A stretch of DNA of 64,000 nt from Dryocola clanedunensis_A (GTDB lineage: Bacteria; Pseudomonadota; Gammaproteobacteria; Enterobacterales; Enterobacteriaceae): NCBI GenBank assembly GCA_038405435.1, contig JBBYHZ010000003.1; one strand, 5' to 3'. The notes below the pieces were generated by a model. That model was not told where the DNA came from. It saw only the letters and a list, made by a program, of their open reading frames with translations, and made no database searches. Made by a program: the position numbers and the translations under genes. Within the stretch, counting starts at the first letter, position 1, and each line of letters starts with the position of its first letter. Below are positions 31,938 through 40,800 of this stretch, piece by piece.

Positions 31938-32999
31938 ATGAGCGTGATGTTCGATCCCCAGGCAGCCATTTATCCTTTTCCCCCGAAGCCGATGCCCCTG
32001 AGCGTTGACGATAAGCAGTTCTATCGTGAAAAGATTAAGCGCCTGCTTAAAGAGCGCAATGCGGTGATGGTTGCTCATTACTACACGGATCCTGAAATCC
32101 AGTCTCTGGCCGAAGAAACCGGCGGCTGTATATCCGATTCGCTGGAGATGGCGCGCTTCGGGGCAAATCATCCCGCCACGACGCTTCTTGTCGCGGGCGT
32201 ACGCTTTATGGGTGAGACCGCGAAAATCCTCAGCCCGGAAAAAACCATTCTGATGCCGACGCTTAACGCCGAGTGCTCGCTCGATCTTGGCTGCCCGATT
32301 GAAGAGTTCAGCGCCTTCTGCGACCAGCACCCGGACCGCACCGTGGTGGTCTATGCTAATACTTCGGCTGCGGTTAAGGCCCGTGCGGACTGGGTGGTAA
32401 CCTCAAGCATTGCCGTTGAGCTGATTGAACATCTGGACAGCCTGGGCGAAAAAATTATCTGGGCGCCGGATCGCCATCTTGGCAACTACGTGCAAAAACA
32501 GACCGGGGCAGACGTCCTGTGCTGGCAGGGCGCGTGCATCGTACATGACGAGTTTAAAACGCAGGCGCTGGGGCGCATGAAAGCCCTCTATCCTGATGCA
32601 GCCGTGCTGGTGCACCCGGAATCACCGCAGGCGATAGTCGATATGGCGGACGCGGTGGGGTCTACCAGCCAGCTGATTGCGGCGGCGCAGACCTTGCCTA
32701 ACCGGCAGCTGATAGTGGCGACCGACCGTGGGATTTTCTATAAAATGCAGCAGGCGTGCCCGGATAAAGAGTTACTGGAAGCACCGACGGCGGGCGAAGG
32801 CGCAACGTGCCGCACCTGTGCTCATTGTCCGTGGATGGCAATGAACGGCCTTAAAGCCATCGCTGAGGGGCTGGAGCAGGGCGGAGCGGCTCACGAGATT
32901 CATGTGGACGCCGCGTTGCGTGAGGGGGCTCTGGTGCCGCTTAACCGGATGCTCGACTTTGCTGCCGAATTAAGACGTTCGATTAAAGGCAACGCGTAA
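31938..32999 (+). CDS. nadA: Quinolinate synthase
   Basis: NadA condenses iminoaspartate with dihydroxyacetone phosphate to quinolinate for NAD synthesis. It carries an oxygen-sensitive [4Fe-4S] cluster. The true start is ATG 31938 (MSVMFDPQ), giving 353 residues (E. coli 347); the open frame extends 20 codons upstream without homology. Cluster and active-site regions are MVAHYYTDPEIQ, ECSLDLGCP, CWQGACIVHDEF and GATCRTCAHCPWM. It is followed by pnuC after 23 bases, as in E. coli. Confidence 0.97.
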   Translation: MSVMFDPQAAIYPFPPKPMPLSVDDKQFYREKIKRLLKERNAVMVAHYYTDPEIQSLAEETGGCISDSLEMARFGANHPATTLLVAGVRFMGETAKILSPEKTILMPTLNAECSLDLGCPIEEFSAFCDQHPDRTVVVYANTSAAVKARADWVVTSSIAVELIEHLDSLGEKIIWAPDRHLGNYVQKQTGADVLCWQGACIVHDEFKTQALGRMKALYPDAAVLVHPESPQAIVDMADAVGSTSQLIAAAQTLPNRQLIVATDRGIFYKMQQACPDKELLEAPTAGEGATCRTCAHCPWMAMNGLKAIAEGLEQGGAAHEIHVDAALREGALVPLNRMLDFAAELRRSIKGNA

Positions 33000-33022
33000 G
33001 GACATTACGCTCAGGGGAAAAT

Positions 33023-33739
33023 ATGGATTTTTTTAGCACGCAAAACATTCTGGTCCACATTCCGATTGGGGCCGGAGGTTACGATTTATCATGGATTGAG
33101 GCGATAGGCACGCTGGCAGGGCTGTTGTGCATCTGGCTGGCCAGCCTCGAGAAAATCAGCAACTACGCGTTTGGCCTGGTCAACGTCACGCTGTTTGCCA
33201 TTATCTTCTTCCAGATACAGCTCTACGCCAGCCTGCTTCTGCAGCTGTTCTTCTTTGCGGCAAATATTTATGGCTGGTACGCCTGGTCCAGGCAGACCAA
33301 CGATAACGAAACGGCCCTGCGCATACGCTGGCTCCCTTTGCCGAAGGCCATCGCATGGCTGGCGGTCTGCGTGGGTGCTATTGGCCTGATGACGGTATTC
33401 ATCGATCCGGTTTTCGCTTTCCTGACCCGCATCGCCGTAAACGTCATGAACGCGCTTGGCATCAGCGTCACAATGCCGGAACTGCAGCCGGATGCCTTCC
33501 CGTTCTGGGACTCCTGCATGATGGTACTGTCCATTGTGGCGATGATCCTGATGACGCGGAAGTACGTTGAGAACTGGATCCTGTGGGTGGTAATTAACGT
33601 AATAAGCGTGGTGATCTTTGCAAAGCAGGGTGTTTACGCCATGTCGCTGGAGTACCTGTTGCTGACGTTTATCGCTCTGAATGGCAGCCGGATGTGGATC
33701 AAAAGCGCACGAGAAAGAGGTTCCCGGGCGCTTTCCTGA
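33023..33739 (+). CDS. pnuC: PnuC, nicotinamide riboside transporter
   Basis: The 238-residue inner-membrane protein (E. coli 239) has seven to eight hydrophobic helices. The SWEET-like PnuC fold is indicated by WIEAIGTLAGLLCIWLA, FFAANIYGWYAWSR and VENWILWVVINVIS. It imports nicotinamide riboside for NAD salvage and is co-transcribed with nadA under NadR. Its TGA directly abuts the stop of convergent zitB, with no intergenic base. Confidence 0.96.
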   Translation: MDFFSTQNILVHIPIGAGGYDLSWIEAIGTLAGLLCIWLASLEKISNYAFGLVNVTLFAIIFFQIQLYASLLLQLFFFAANIYGWYAWSRQTNDNETALRIRWLPLPKAIAWLAVCVGAIGLMTVFIDPVFAFLTRIAVNVMNALGISVTMPELQPDAFPFWDSCMMVLSIVAMILMTRKYVENWILWVVINVISVVIFAKQGVYAMSLEYLLLTFIALNGSRMWIKSARERGSRALS

Positions 33740-34672
33740 TCAGTGATGATGATGAGCATGGCCGCTGTGGCCGTGCTCATTCAAATCGCAGTTCGGCCCT
33801 TCGCAGGGCTGATATTCCATCTGCACCGTGGCATGTTCAATCTGGTATTCATGTGCCAGGAAATGGTGTATGCGACCCAGAAGCCCGTCATGGTCGTGCG
33901 GGGGAATCACCTGGACGTGCAGCGTCATCAGCGGTTTTTCACCCACCAGCCAGACGTGAACATGATGCACATTGCGCACTTCCGGAATACTCCGCGAGAG
34001 TTTTCTCTTCAGGGCTTCAATATCGATAGCCCCCGGCGCGCCTTCAAGCAGTTCGTTCACGCTCTCTTTCAACAGGCTCCAGGCGCTGCGTAAGACTAAG
34101 CAGGAAACCAGTACGGAAAGAATAGGATCGATGGGCGTCCAGCCGGTCCACAGAATCACCAGGGCGGCAATTATCGCCCCTACGGAACCCAGTAAATCCC
34201 CCATCACATGCAGTGCGGCAGCGCGAACGTTCAGGTTTTTCTCTTCACTCCCCCGATGCAGGATCCAGAAAGATGCAATATTTGCCGCAAGCCCGGCAAA
34301 CGCCACGATTAGCATCATGCCGCCCGCGACCGGCTGGGGCTGATAGAAGCGCTGTATCGCCTCCCAGACTATTAAGATAGTAATGACCACCAGCGCAATG
34401 GCGTTCACAAAGGCAGCGAGCGTGGTCAGGCGGAGCCAGCCAAAAGTGTGGCGTGCATTAGGCGGGCGGCGAGCAAACTGAACGGCGACAAGCGCAACCA
34501 GCAAAGCTGCGGCATCGGTGAGCATATGCCCGGCGTCGGCCAGCAGCGCCAGGGAGCCGGAAACTAACCCACCAATAACTTCGGCGACCATAAAAAGCGC
34601 GGTGATCGCGAATGCGCAGAACAGGCGTCTGGCGTTAGAATCCTGAGGAGTATGTGAGTGTGAGTGAGCCAT
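33740..34672 (-). CDS. zitB: ZitB, zinc efflux CDF transporter
   Basis: ZitB exports zinc in exchange for protons. From ATG 34672 (site GGAAAG five bases upstream) it has 310 residues; a TTG four codons earlier is less likely. Six membrane helices are visible, with metal-binding LLADAGHMLTDAAAL in helix 2 and HVMGDLLGSVGA in helix 5. The cytoplasmic C-terminal domain (VRNVHHVHVWLVGEKP) ends in a His-rich tail (HSGHAHHHH). The His-rich N-terminus MAHSHSH is also typical. Confidence 0.96.
   Translation of the reverse strand: MAHSHSHTPQDSNARRLFCAFAITALFMVAEVIGGLVSGSLALLADAGHMLTDAAALLVALVAVQFARRPPNARHTFGWLRLTTLAAFVNAIALVVITILIVWEAIQRFYQPQPVAGGMMLIVAFAGLAANIASFWILHRGSEEKNLNVRAAALHVMGDLLGSVGAIIAALVILWTGWTPIDPILSVLVSCLVLRSAWSLLKESVNELLEGAPGAIDIEALKRKLSRSIPEVRNVHHVHVWLVGEKPLMTLHVQVIPPHDHDGLLGRIHHFLAHEYQIEHATVQMEYQPCEGPNCDLNEHGHSGHAHHHH
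33752..33780. other. Hairpin inside the zitB 3' end, facing pnuC
   Basis: ATGAGCATGGCC and GGCCGTGCTCAT form a 12-bp stem with a single wobble around GCTGT. It lies 12 bp past the abutting stops of pnuC and zitB. It could stop or protect the pnuC transcript. There is no T tract. Confidence 0.5.
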
Positions 34673-34744
34673 GTCTTTCCGCAAGCAGAGTTAGCAATGC
34701 GGTAATTATAACCCTGTCTCGTTCAACCTCTTGAATATAATCTC

Positions 34745-34770
34745 ATAAAAAAGGAGAGCCTCAGCTCTCC
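34745..34770 (-). terminator. Intrinsic terminator of ybgS
   Basis: Read on the minus strand, GGAGAGC-TGAG-GCTCTCC is followed by T6. It lies 24 bp past the ybgS stop. Confidence 0.88.
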
Positions 34771-34793
34771 CGTTGATTATTGATACAGCCAGG

Positions 34794-35162
34794 TTACTGG
34801 GTGGTACCGTCAGTTTTGGTATCCACGTTGTTCCCGCTGCCGGTTTCAACTTTTTTGTTCATATCCGGACAGCGACCATCTTTACACATGGTGTTTTTAT
34901 GGATGTCCTCTTTCGACATATTGTCGCCGGACGTCGCGCCGCTGTTGTCAGGGTGCAGCATGCTGCCGGAATTATTCACGTCATTACCATCCACCCCTTT
35001 GGGGGCGACGTTCTGATGCGCATCCGGGGCAACCTGACCGGCCTCCGCGCTTGAGTTAGCCTGGCCGTTGTTGTTACTTGCAGACCCAGAGTCAGCAGCC
35101 AGAGCTGCGCCGCTTGCGACAGAGAGAGTTGCTGTTAAGAAAAGAGTGGCTAATTTATTCAT
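34794..35162 (-). CDS. ybgS: YbgS, small secreted or periplasmic protein of unknown function
   Basis: ATG 35162 with an AGGAGC site gives 122 residues (E. coli 126). A clear Sec signal peptide (MNKLATLFLTATLSVASGAALA) is followed by a low-complexity mature part rich in Asn, Ser, Gly and Asp. The conserved end is HKNTMCKDGRCPDMNKKVETG ... DTKTDGTTQ, with two cysteines spaced as in E. coli. The function is unknown, and homeobox-like names in databases have no basis in the sequence. Confidence 0.92.
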   Translation of the reverse strand: MNKLATLFLTATLSVASGAALAADSGSASNNNGQANSSAEAGQVAPDAHQNVAPKGVDGNDVNNSGSMLHPDNSGATSGDNMSKEDIHKNTMCKDGRCPDMNKKVETGSGNNVDTKTDGTTQ

Positions 35163-35485
35163 CTTTGTGCTCCTGTTCTGGTCGTTATTTTGCTGGATAA
35201 CTTCTTCCAACAGTGCAAAAACTATGCTGATTTTATCCGTTAAGGCAGAAATTAATATCGATAACGAATGTGTGATCAGAATACAATTTTGAGAAACTAA
35301 CTATTTTCAGCGTTAACATTAAAAATTGTAGCCTCGATCTCGCTTTTAGCCATGTTTTGCCGCTTAAAGCGACGATTCCAGGAATAATCCGCCGGAAGTG
35401 TAAAAGCCCGTTTACACTTCCGGCATGACGAGATAGATTGAAGGCATTGCTAATCAAATAAATTGTCTAATCTCGCGGAATTATC
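35163..35485. promoter_or_regulatory. Divergent ybgS / aroG control region
   Basis: This 323-bp gap between two divergent genes contains no supported gene. The aroG half carries the TyrR box at 35399. AT-rich stretches near 35210-35330 could hold the ybgS promoter. Nothing else was recognised. Confidence 0.6.
35399..35416. promoter_or_regulatory. TyrR box of aroG
   Basis: TGTAAA-AGCCCG-TTTACA is a perfect match to the TyrR operator pattern TGTAAA-N6-TTTACA. It lies 70 bp before the aroG ATG and sits at the centre of a longer palindrome with 14-bp arms (35391-35424). Confidence 0.88.
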
Positions 35486-36538
35486 ATGAATTATCAGAAC
35501 GACGACTTACGAATCAAAGAAATCAACGAGCTCCTGCCACCCGTAGCGCTGTTAGAAAAATTCCCGGCTACCGAAAAAGCAGCCCAGACCGTTTCCCACG
35601 CGCGCAGCGCAATCCATAAAATCCTTAAGGGCAACGACGACCGCCTGCTGGTTGTGATTGGCCCTTGCTCGATTCACGACATTAAAGCAGCAAAAGAGTA
35701 TGGCGCCCGGCTGCTGACGCTGCGTGACGAGCTTAAGGGTGAGCTGGAAGTGGTGATGCGCGTCTATTTCGAAAAGCCGCGTACGACCGTGGGCTGGAAA
35801 GGGCTGATTAACGATCCGCACATGGACAGCAGCTATCAGATTAACGAAGGCCTGCGCATTGCCCGTAAGCTGCTGCTGGATATCAACGACTCTGGCCTTC
35901 CGGCGGCAGGTGAGTTCCTGGATATGATCACGCCGCAGTACCTTGCGGACTTGATGAGCTGGGGCGCCATCGGCGCACGTACCACGGAATCGCAGGTTCA
36001 CCGCGAACTGGCGTCAGGCCTGTCCTGCCCGGTCGGTTTTAAAAACGGCACCGACGGCACCATGAAGGTAGCTATCGACGCTATTAACGCCGCGGGCGCG
36101 CCGCACTGCTTCCTGTCCGTAACCAAATGGGGCCATTCCGCTATCGTTAACACCAGCGGCAACGGCGACTGCCATATCATTTTGCGCGGTGGCAAAGAGC
36201 CAAACTACAGCGCTGCGCACGTTGCTCAGGTTAAGCAGGATTTAGCCAAAGCGGGTCTGCCAGCTCAGGTGATGATTGATTTCAGCCACGCCAACAGCAG
36301 CAAGCAGTTTAAAAAGCAGATGGAAGTGGGCGAGGACGTTTGCCAGCAGATTGCCGGTGGCGATAAGGCCATCACCGGCGTGATGATTGAGAGCCATCTG
36401 GTGGAAGGGAATCAGAATCTGGAGAGCGGCGAGCCGCTGGTCTACGGCAAAAGCGTTACCGATGCCTGCATCGGCTGGGAAGATACGGAAGTTATTCTGC
36501 GTCAGCTGGCTGCGGCGGTAAAAGCCCGTCGCGGTTAA
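35486..36538 (+). CDS. aroG: DAHP synthase, phenylalanine-sensitive
   Basis: AroG makes 3-deoxy-D-arabino-heptulosonate 7-phosphate, the first step of aromatic amino acid synthesis. The 350 residues equal E. coli AroG, and the N-terminal MNYQNDDLRIKEINELLPP identifies the Phe-sensitive isozyme. Active-site parts are VVIGPCSIHD (metal-ligand Cys), KPRTTVGWKGLINDP, GFKNGTDG and MIDFSHANSSKQ. The TyrR box upstream agrees with known aroG control. A bidirectional terminator follows. Confidence 0.98.
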   Translation: MNYQNDDLRIKEINELLPPVALLEKFPATEKAAQTVSHARSAIHKILKGNDDRLLVVIGPCSIHDIKAAKEYGARLLTLRDELKGELEVVMRVYFEKPRTTVGWKGLINDPHMDSSYQINEGLRIARKLLLDINDSGLPAAGEFLDMITPQYLADLMSWGAIGARTTESQVHRELASGLSCPVGFKNGTDGTMKVAIDAINAAGAPHCFLSVTKWGHSAIVNTSGNGDCHIILRGGKEPNYSAAHVAQVKQDLAKAGLPAQVMIDFSHANSSKQFKKQMEVGEDVCQQIAGGDKAITGVMIESHLVEGNQNLESGEPLVYGKSVTDACIGWEDTEVILRQLAAAVKARRG

Positions 36539-36554
36539 GAAGGTCAGCGGCAAC

Positions 36555-36585
36555 AAAAAAGGCGTGGATTGCTCCACGCCTTTTT
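36555..36585. terminator. Bidirectional terminator between aroG and gpmA
   Basis: GGCGTGGA-TTGC-TCCACGCC with A6 on the left and T5 on the right, between convergent genes. Confidence 0.9.
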
Positions 36586-36598
36586 CACATCTGGCGAA

Positions 36599-37351
36599 TT
36601 ACTTCGCTTTACCCTGGTTCGCCACGGCCGCGGCTTTTGCTGCGATTTCGTCAGCGTTGCCCAGGTAGTAGCGTTTCAGCGGCTTGAAGTTTTCGTCGAA
36701 TTCATACACCAGCGGCACGCCGGTTGGGATATTCAGCTCAAGAATTTCTTCTTCGCTCAGGTTATCCAGGAATTTAACCAGCGCGCGCAGGGAGTTACCG
36801 TGCGCGGCAACGATGACGCGTTCGCCGCTCTTCATGCGTGGCAGAATGGTTTCGTTCCAGTAAGGGATAACGCGATCGATAGTCAGCGCCAGGCTTTCGG
36901 TAGTTGGCAGCTCTTTATCGGTCAGGTTTGCATAACGCGGGTCATGGCCCGGGAAACGCTCGTCGTCACGGGTCAGCTCTGGCGGAGTCACGGCAAAGCC
37001 ACGACGCCATTGTTTAACCTGCTCGTCACCGTATTTTTCAGCGGTTTCTGCTTTGTTCAGACCCTGCAGCGCGCCGTAGTGACGTTCGTTCAGCTTCCAG
37101 GATTTCTCAACCGGCAGCCAGGCCTGGTCCAGTTCGTCAAGGACGTTCCACAGCGTGTGGATGGCACGTTTCAGCACGGAGGTATAAGCAAAATCGAAGG
37201 AGTAGCCTTCGTCTTTCAGCAGCTTGCCCGCCGCTTTCGCTTCAGTTTTACCTTTCTCAGACAGATCAACGTCATACCAACCTGTGAAGCGGTTTTCGTT
37301 GTTCCACTGGCTTTCGCCGTGGCGAACCAGTACCAGCTTAGTAACAGCCAT
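36599..37351 (-). CDS. gpmA: Phosphoglycerate mutase, 2,3-bisphosphoglycerate-dependent
   Basis: GpmA interconverts 3- and 2-phosphoglycerate in glycolysis. The 250-residue protein has the E. coli length. The phosphohistidine lies in the N-terminal LVLVRHGESQWN, and the second catalytic histidine in VIVAAHGNSLRALV. The substrate loop NERHYGALQGLNKAET is present. AGGAG lies 7 bases before the ATG. A Fur box lies upstream, as in E. coli, where gpmA is iron-regulated. Confidence 0.98.
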   Translation of the reverse strand: MAVTKLVLVRHGESQWNNENRFTGWYDVDLSEKGKTEAKAAGKLLKDEGYSFDFAYTSVLKRAIHTLWNVLDELDQAWLPVEKSWKLNERHYGALQGLNKAETAEKYGDEQVKQWRRGFAVTPPELTRDDERFPGHDPRYANLTDKELPTTESLALTIDRVIPYWNETILPRMKSGERVIVAAHGNSLRALVKFLDNLSEEEILELNIPTGVPLVYEFDENFKPLKRYYLGNADEIAAKAAAVANQGKAK

Positions 37352-37376
37352 AGTTAACTCCTTAATAGCCTGCGAT

Positions 37377-37397
37377 TAATGATAACGATTATCATTA
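37377..37397. promoter_or_regulatory. Fur box upstream of gpmA
   Basis: TAATGATAA and TTATCATTA are perfect 9-bp arms around CGA, the classic Fur palindrome. It starts 26 bp from the gpmA start codon, so bound Fur would block transcription or elongation. Confidence 0.85.
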
Positions 37398-37527
37398 TAT
37401 TGCCGTCGGACGACCAGCGGCAATCTAAACGTTTAACATAGCGAAAAAGAACGTTAAGTGTAAGGCAGATGTGATGCGGTCGTTATTTTTTATGTTTTTT
37501 TGACGAGATATTCAGCAGCCGACGCTG

Positions 37528-37552
37528 AAAAAGCCCTCTCCGCAGAGAGGGC
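37528..37552 (-). terminator. Intrinsic terminator of the gal operon
   Basis: On the minus strand GCCCTCTC-TGCG-GAGAGGGC is followed by T5, about 8 bp after the galM stop. Confidence 0.85.
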
Positions 37553-37559
37553 GAGGGGA

Positions 37560-38600
37560 TCAGGCGGGAATAAACTGATATTCAGTCACGCTCAGGTATT
37601 CATCACCCGGCTGTAGCCAGCAGTCGGGCTGCGGCCATTCTGCGTGATTTGGGCTGTCCGGCAGAAATTCGCTTTCCAGCGCCAGGCCCTGGTAAGCCCT
37701 GTAGTCACCCTGCTCGCGAGCCGGGGTGCCGTCCAGATAATTCCCGCTATAAAACTGCAGCGCCGGAGCGGAGGTATAGACGGTCATCTGAAGCTGATTA
37801 TCGCTCGACCAGACGTGGGCGGCAGGCTGGCTGACATCGCCTTTTGCCCGCAGCAGAAACGCATGATCGTAACCCTTAACCAGCGCCTGATCGTTATCGG
37901 CCAGGAAATCATCCGCGATGGTTTTCGGAGTGCGGAAATCAAAGCTGTTGCCCTCTACGCTCTTCAGGCCGGCCTGTGGAATACCGTTCTCATCCACCGG
38001 CAGATAGCTGTCGGCAAACAGCTGAAGGCGATGCTGACGAACATCGTTCTGTGAACCATCGAGGTTGAAGTAAGCGTGATTGGTGAGGTTCACCGGGCAT
38101 GGCTTATCAACCTTAGCGCGGAACTCAATGGCGATTCGGTTATCTTCCGTCAGTGAATAACGGGCCGTGGCGCGAAACTCGCCCGGGAAGCCCTGGTCGC
38201 CATCTTGTGAATCCAGCGTATAAAGAACTTCCTGCTCGTTCTGGCGCACGATGCGCCAGCGGCGCGTGTCAAAGCCATCCGGCCCGCCGTGCAGCTGATG
38301 CTCACCCTGATTTGGGGTAAGGGCGATCGTTTTCCCGTCGTGAACCAGCGTGCTGTTGGCGATACGGTTCGCGTAGCGGCCCACCGTCGCCCCGAGATAG
38401 GCTGTCTGATTGAGGTAGTCTTCCGGCGTTTCACAGCCGAGCAGCGTTTCGCGTACGGTGCCGTCCTTCATCGGGACGCGACACGAAAGAAGCGTTGCGC
38501 CCCAGTCCATCATGGTCACCACCATCCCCGAGCCGTTGCGCAGGGTGGAGATGCGGAACGGCAGCCCGTCCGGCGCGAGCTGAGGTGTCTCTTTTAGCAT
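37560..38600 (-). CDS. galM: Galactose mutarotase (aldose 1-epimerase)
   Basis: GalM interconverts alpha and beta galactose, feeding GalK. The 346 residues equal E. coli GalM. Catalytic and binding motifs are NRIANSTLVHDGK, QLHGGPDGFDTRRW (general acid His), VNLTNHAYFNLDG and, near the end, LALESEFLPDSPNH with the catalytic glutamate. It is the last gene of galETKM and overlaps galK by seven bases. Confidence 0.97.
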   Translation of the reverse strand: MLKETPQLAPDGLPFRISTLRNGSGMVVTMMDWGATLLSCRVPMKDGTVRETLLGCETPEDYLNQTAYLGATVGRYANRIANSTLVHDGKTIALTPNQGEHQLHGGPDGFDTRRWRIVRQNEQEVLYTLDSQDGDQGFPGEFRATARYSLTEDNRIAIEFRAKVDKPCPVNLTNHAYFNLDGSQNDVRQHRLQLFADSYLPVDENGIPQAGLKSVEGNSFDFRTPKTIADDFLADNDQALVKGYDHAFLLRAKGDVSQPAAHVWSSDNQLQMTVYTSAPALQFYSGNYLDGTPAREQGDYRAYQGLALESEFLPDSPNHAEWPQPDCWLQPGDEYLSVTEYQFIPA

Positions 38601-39742
38601 TGTCCTGCTCCCTCCGATGCTTTGCAGACGTAAAAGGTCTCTTTGATCCCGGTTTTCGCTTCGTACTGGTCTGCAACGGCCTTTTGAACCGCGGGCACCA
38701 GCACTTCGGGAATAAGCGCCACGATGCAGCCGCCAAAACCACCACCGGTCATGCGTACTCCGCCTTTGTCGCCAATCGTCTCTTTGACGATCTCCACCAG
38801 CGTATCGATTTGCGGAACGGTGATTTCGAAGTCATCACGCATTGACGCGTGGGATTCCGCCATCAGCTGGCCCATACGCAGCAGATCGCCTTTAGCCAGC
38901 GCGTCAGCGGCTTCCACGGTGCGGATGTTTTCCGTCAGCACGTGGCGCACGCGTTTCGCGACCACCGGATCCAGTTCGTGAGCAACCTCATTGAATTTAG
39001 CCAGCTCAACGTCACGCAGCGCTTTCTGAGAAAAGAAGCGGGCGCCGGTCTCACACTGCTGGCGACGAGTGTTGTACTCGCTGCCCACCAGCGTACGTTT
39101 GAAGTTACTGTTGATGATCACCACCGCCACACCTTTCGGCATAGACACGGCTTTAGTTCCAAGCGAACGGCAGTCGATCAGTAGAGCGTGATCTTTCTTG
39201 CCCAGCGAGGAGATCAGCTGGTCCATGATGCCGCAGTTGCAGCCAACAAACTGGTTTTCTGCTTCCTGGCCGTTAAGCGCCAGCTGCGCGCCGTCCAGCG
39301 GCAGGTGATAAAGCTGCTGGAAGACCTTGCCGACGGCCACTTCCAGGGACGCCGATGAGCTAAGGCCCGCACCCTGCGGCACGTTACCGCTGATCACCAG
39401 ATCGGCACCGCCAAAGTTTTTATCGCGCTTTTGCAGGTGCTTCACCACGCCACGCACGTAGTTCGACCACTGCTGGGTATCGTGGCTGAGAATGGGCTTA
39501 TCGAGGGAAAATTCGTCGCTCTGGTTATCGTAGTCCGCGGCGATCACGCGCACGATGCGGTCGTCACGCTTGCCGCAGCTGATCACCGTCTGGTAATCAA
39601 TGGCGCAGGGCAGTACGAAGCCGTCATTGTAGTCGGTATGCTCGCCAATCAGATTCACGCGGCCCGGTGCCTGGATAGTCAACGGGGCAGGGTAGCCAAA
39701 AGTATCGGCGAAGATCTGCTGGGTTTTATCTTTCAGACTCAT
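38594..39742 (-). CDS. galK: Galactokinase
   Basis: GalK phosphorylates galactose at C1. It is a GHMP-kinase protein of 382 residues, as in E. coli. Motif 1 is GRVNLIGEHTDYNDGFVLP, motif 2 is NVPQGAGLSSSASLEVAVG and motif 3 is KGGVRMTGGGFGGCIVAL. It starts 2 bases after galT and ends inside galM, so the operon is tightly coupled. Confidence 0.98.
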   Translation of the reverse strand: MSLKDKTQQIFADTFGYPAPLTIQAPGRVNLIGEHTDYNDGFVLPCAIDYQTVISCGKRDDRIVRVIAADYDNQSDEFSLDKPILSHDTQQWSNYVRGVVKHLQKRDKNFGGADLVISGNVPQGAGLSSSASLEVAVGKVFQQLYHLPLDGAQLALNGQEAENQFVGCNCGIMDQLISSLGKKDHALLIDCRSLGTKAVSMPKGVAVVIINSNFKRTLVGSEYNTRRQQCETGARFFSQKALRDVELAKFNEVAHELDPVVAKRVRHVLTENIRTVEAADALAKGDLLRMGQLMAESHASMRDDFEITVPQIDTLVEIVKETIGDKGGVRMTGGGFGGCIVALIPEVLVPAVQKAVADQYEAKTGIKETFYVCKASEGAGQC

Positions 39743-39744
39743 GT

Positions 39745-40791
39745 TTATTCTCCTGACTGGCGAAAGTGAACGTCGGACACGGCACGCAAGCGTTCTGCGG
39801 CTTGCTCTGCGGTTAGATCGCGCTGGGTCTCGGCAAGCATTTCGTAGCCGACCATAAATTTACGCACCGTCGCGCTGCGCAGCAGCGGCGGATAGAAATG
39901 GGCGTGCAGCTGCCAGTGACCGTTTTCCTCGCCGTTGAACGGCGCGCCGTGCCAGCCCATTGAATACGGGAAGGAGGTCTGGAAAAGGTTGTCATAGCGG
40001 CTGGTCAGCTTTTTCAGCGCCAGCGCCAGGTCGGCACTTTGCCCGGCGCTCAAATCGGTTATGCGCAAAACGTGGGCCTTCGGCAGCAGCAGCGTTTCAA
40101 ACGGCCAGGCTGCCCAGTAGGGCACCACGGCAAGCCAGTGCTCGGTTTCCACCACGGTGCGGCTGCCGTCTTTCATCTCGCGCTGAACGTAGTCCACCAG
40201 CATCGGCGATTTCTGTTCCGCAAAATAGTCGCGCTGAAGCACATCTTCACGAGCCACTTCGTTCGGCAGGAAGCTGTTTGCCCAGACCTGGCCGTGCGGA
40301 TGGGGATTCGAACAGCCCATCGCCGCGCCTTTGTTCTCGAATACCTGAACCCAAGGGTAGGTTTTACCGAGGTCCGCCGTCTGTTCCTGCCAGGTTTTAA
40401 CCACTTCTTCGAGCGCAGGCAGCGAAAGCTGCGGCAGCGTCTTGCTGTGATCGGGAGAGAAGCAGATAACCCGGCTTGTTCCGCGAGCGCTTTCACAGCG
40501 CATCAGCGGATCGGCGCTAGCCGGTGCATCCGGCGTGTCGGTCATCAGCGCGGCAAAATCGTTGGTAAAGACGAAGGTGCCGGTGTACTGCGGGTTTTTG
40601 TCGCCGGTGACGCGGGTGTTACCCGGGCACAGGAAACAATCGGGATCGTGTACCGGAAGCACCTCCTGAGAGGGCGTCTCCTGCGCGCCCTGCCATGGGC
40701 GTTTGGCACGATGTGGAGAAACCAGAATCCATTGACCCGTCAAAGGGTTATAGCGACGATGTGGATGATCCACCGGGTTAAACTGCTCCAT
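39745..40791 (-). CDS. galT: Galactose-1-phosphate uridylyltransferase
   Basis: GalT exchanges UMP between UDP-glucose and galactose-1-phosphate. The 348 residues equal E. coli GalT. The HIT-family active site SNPHPHGQVWAN, with the nucleophilic histidine, is intact, as are the zinc-ligand region HDPDCFLCPGNTR and the C-terminal YSMGWHGAPFNGE ... HAHFYPPLLRS. It starts 9 bases after galE. Confidence 0.98.
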   Translation of the reverse strand: MEQFNPVDHPHRRYNPLTGQWILVSPHRAKRPWQGAQETPSQEVLPVHDPDCFLCPGNTRVTGDKNPQYTGTFVFTNDFAALMTDTPDAPASADPLMRCESARGTSRVICFSPDHSKTLPQLSLPALEEVVKTWQEQTADLGKTYPWVQVFENKGAAMGCSNPHPHGQVWANSFLPNEVAREDVLQRDYFAEQKSPMLVDYVQREMKDGSRTVVETEHWLAVVPYWAAWPFETLLLPKAHVLRITDLSAGQSADLALALKKLTSRYDNLFQTSFPYSMGWHGAPFNGEENGHWQLHAHFYPPLLRSATVRKFMVGYEMLAETQRDLTAEQAAERLRAVSDVHFRQSGE

Positions 40792-40800
40792 CAGATTTCC

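Noticed and set aside
31494..32330. 278-codon minus-strand open frame across the repeats and nadA
   Set aside because: It joins the tRNA-derived repeats to the antisense of nadA; the repeat length of 111 bp, a multiple of three, keeps the frame open by chance.
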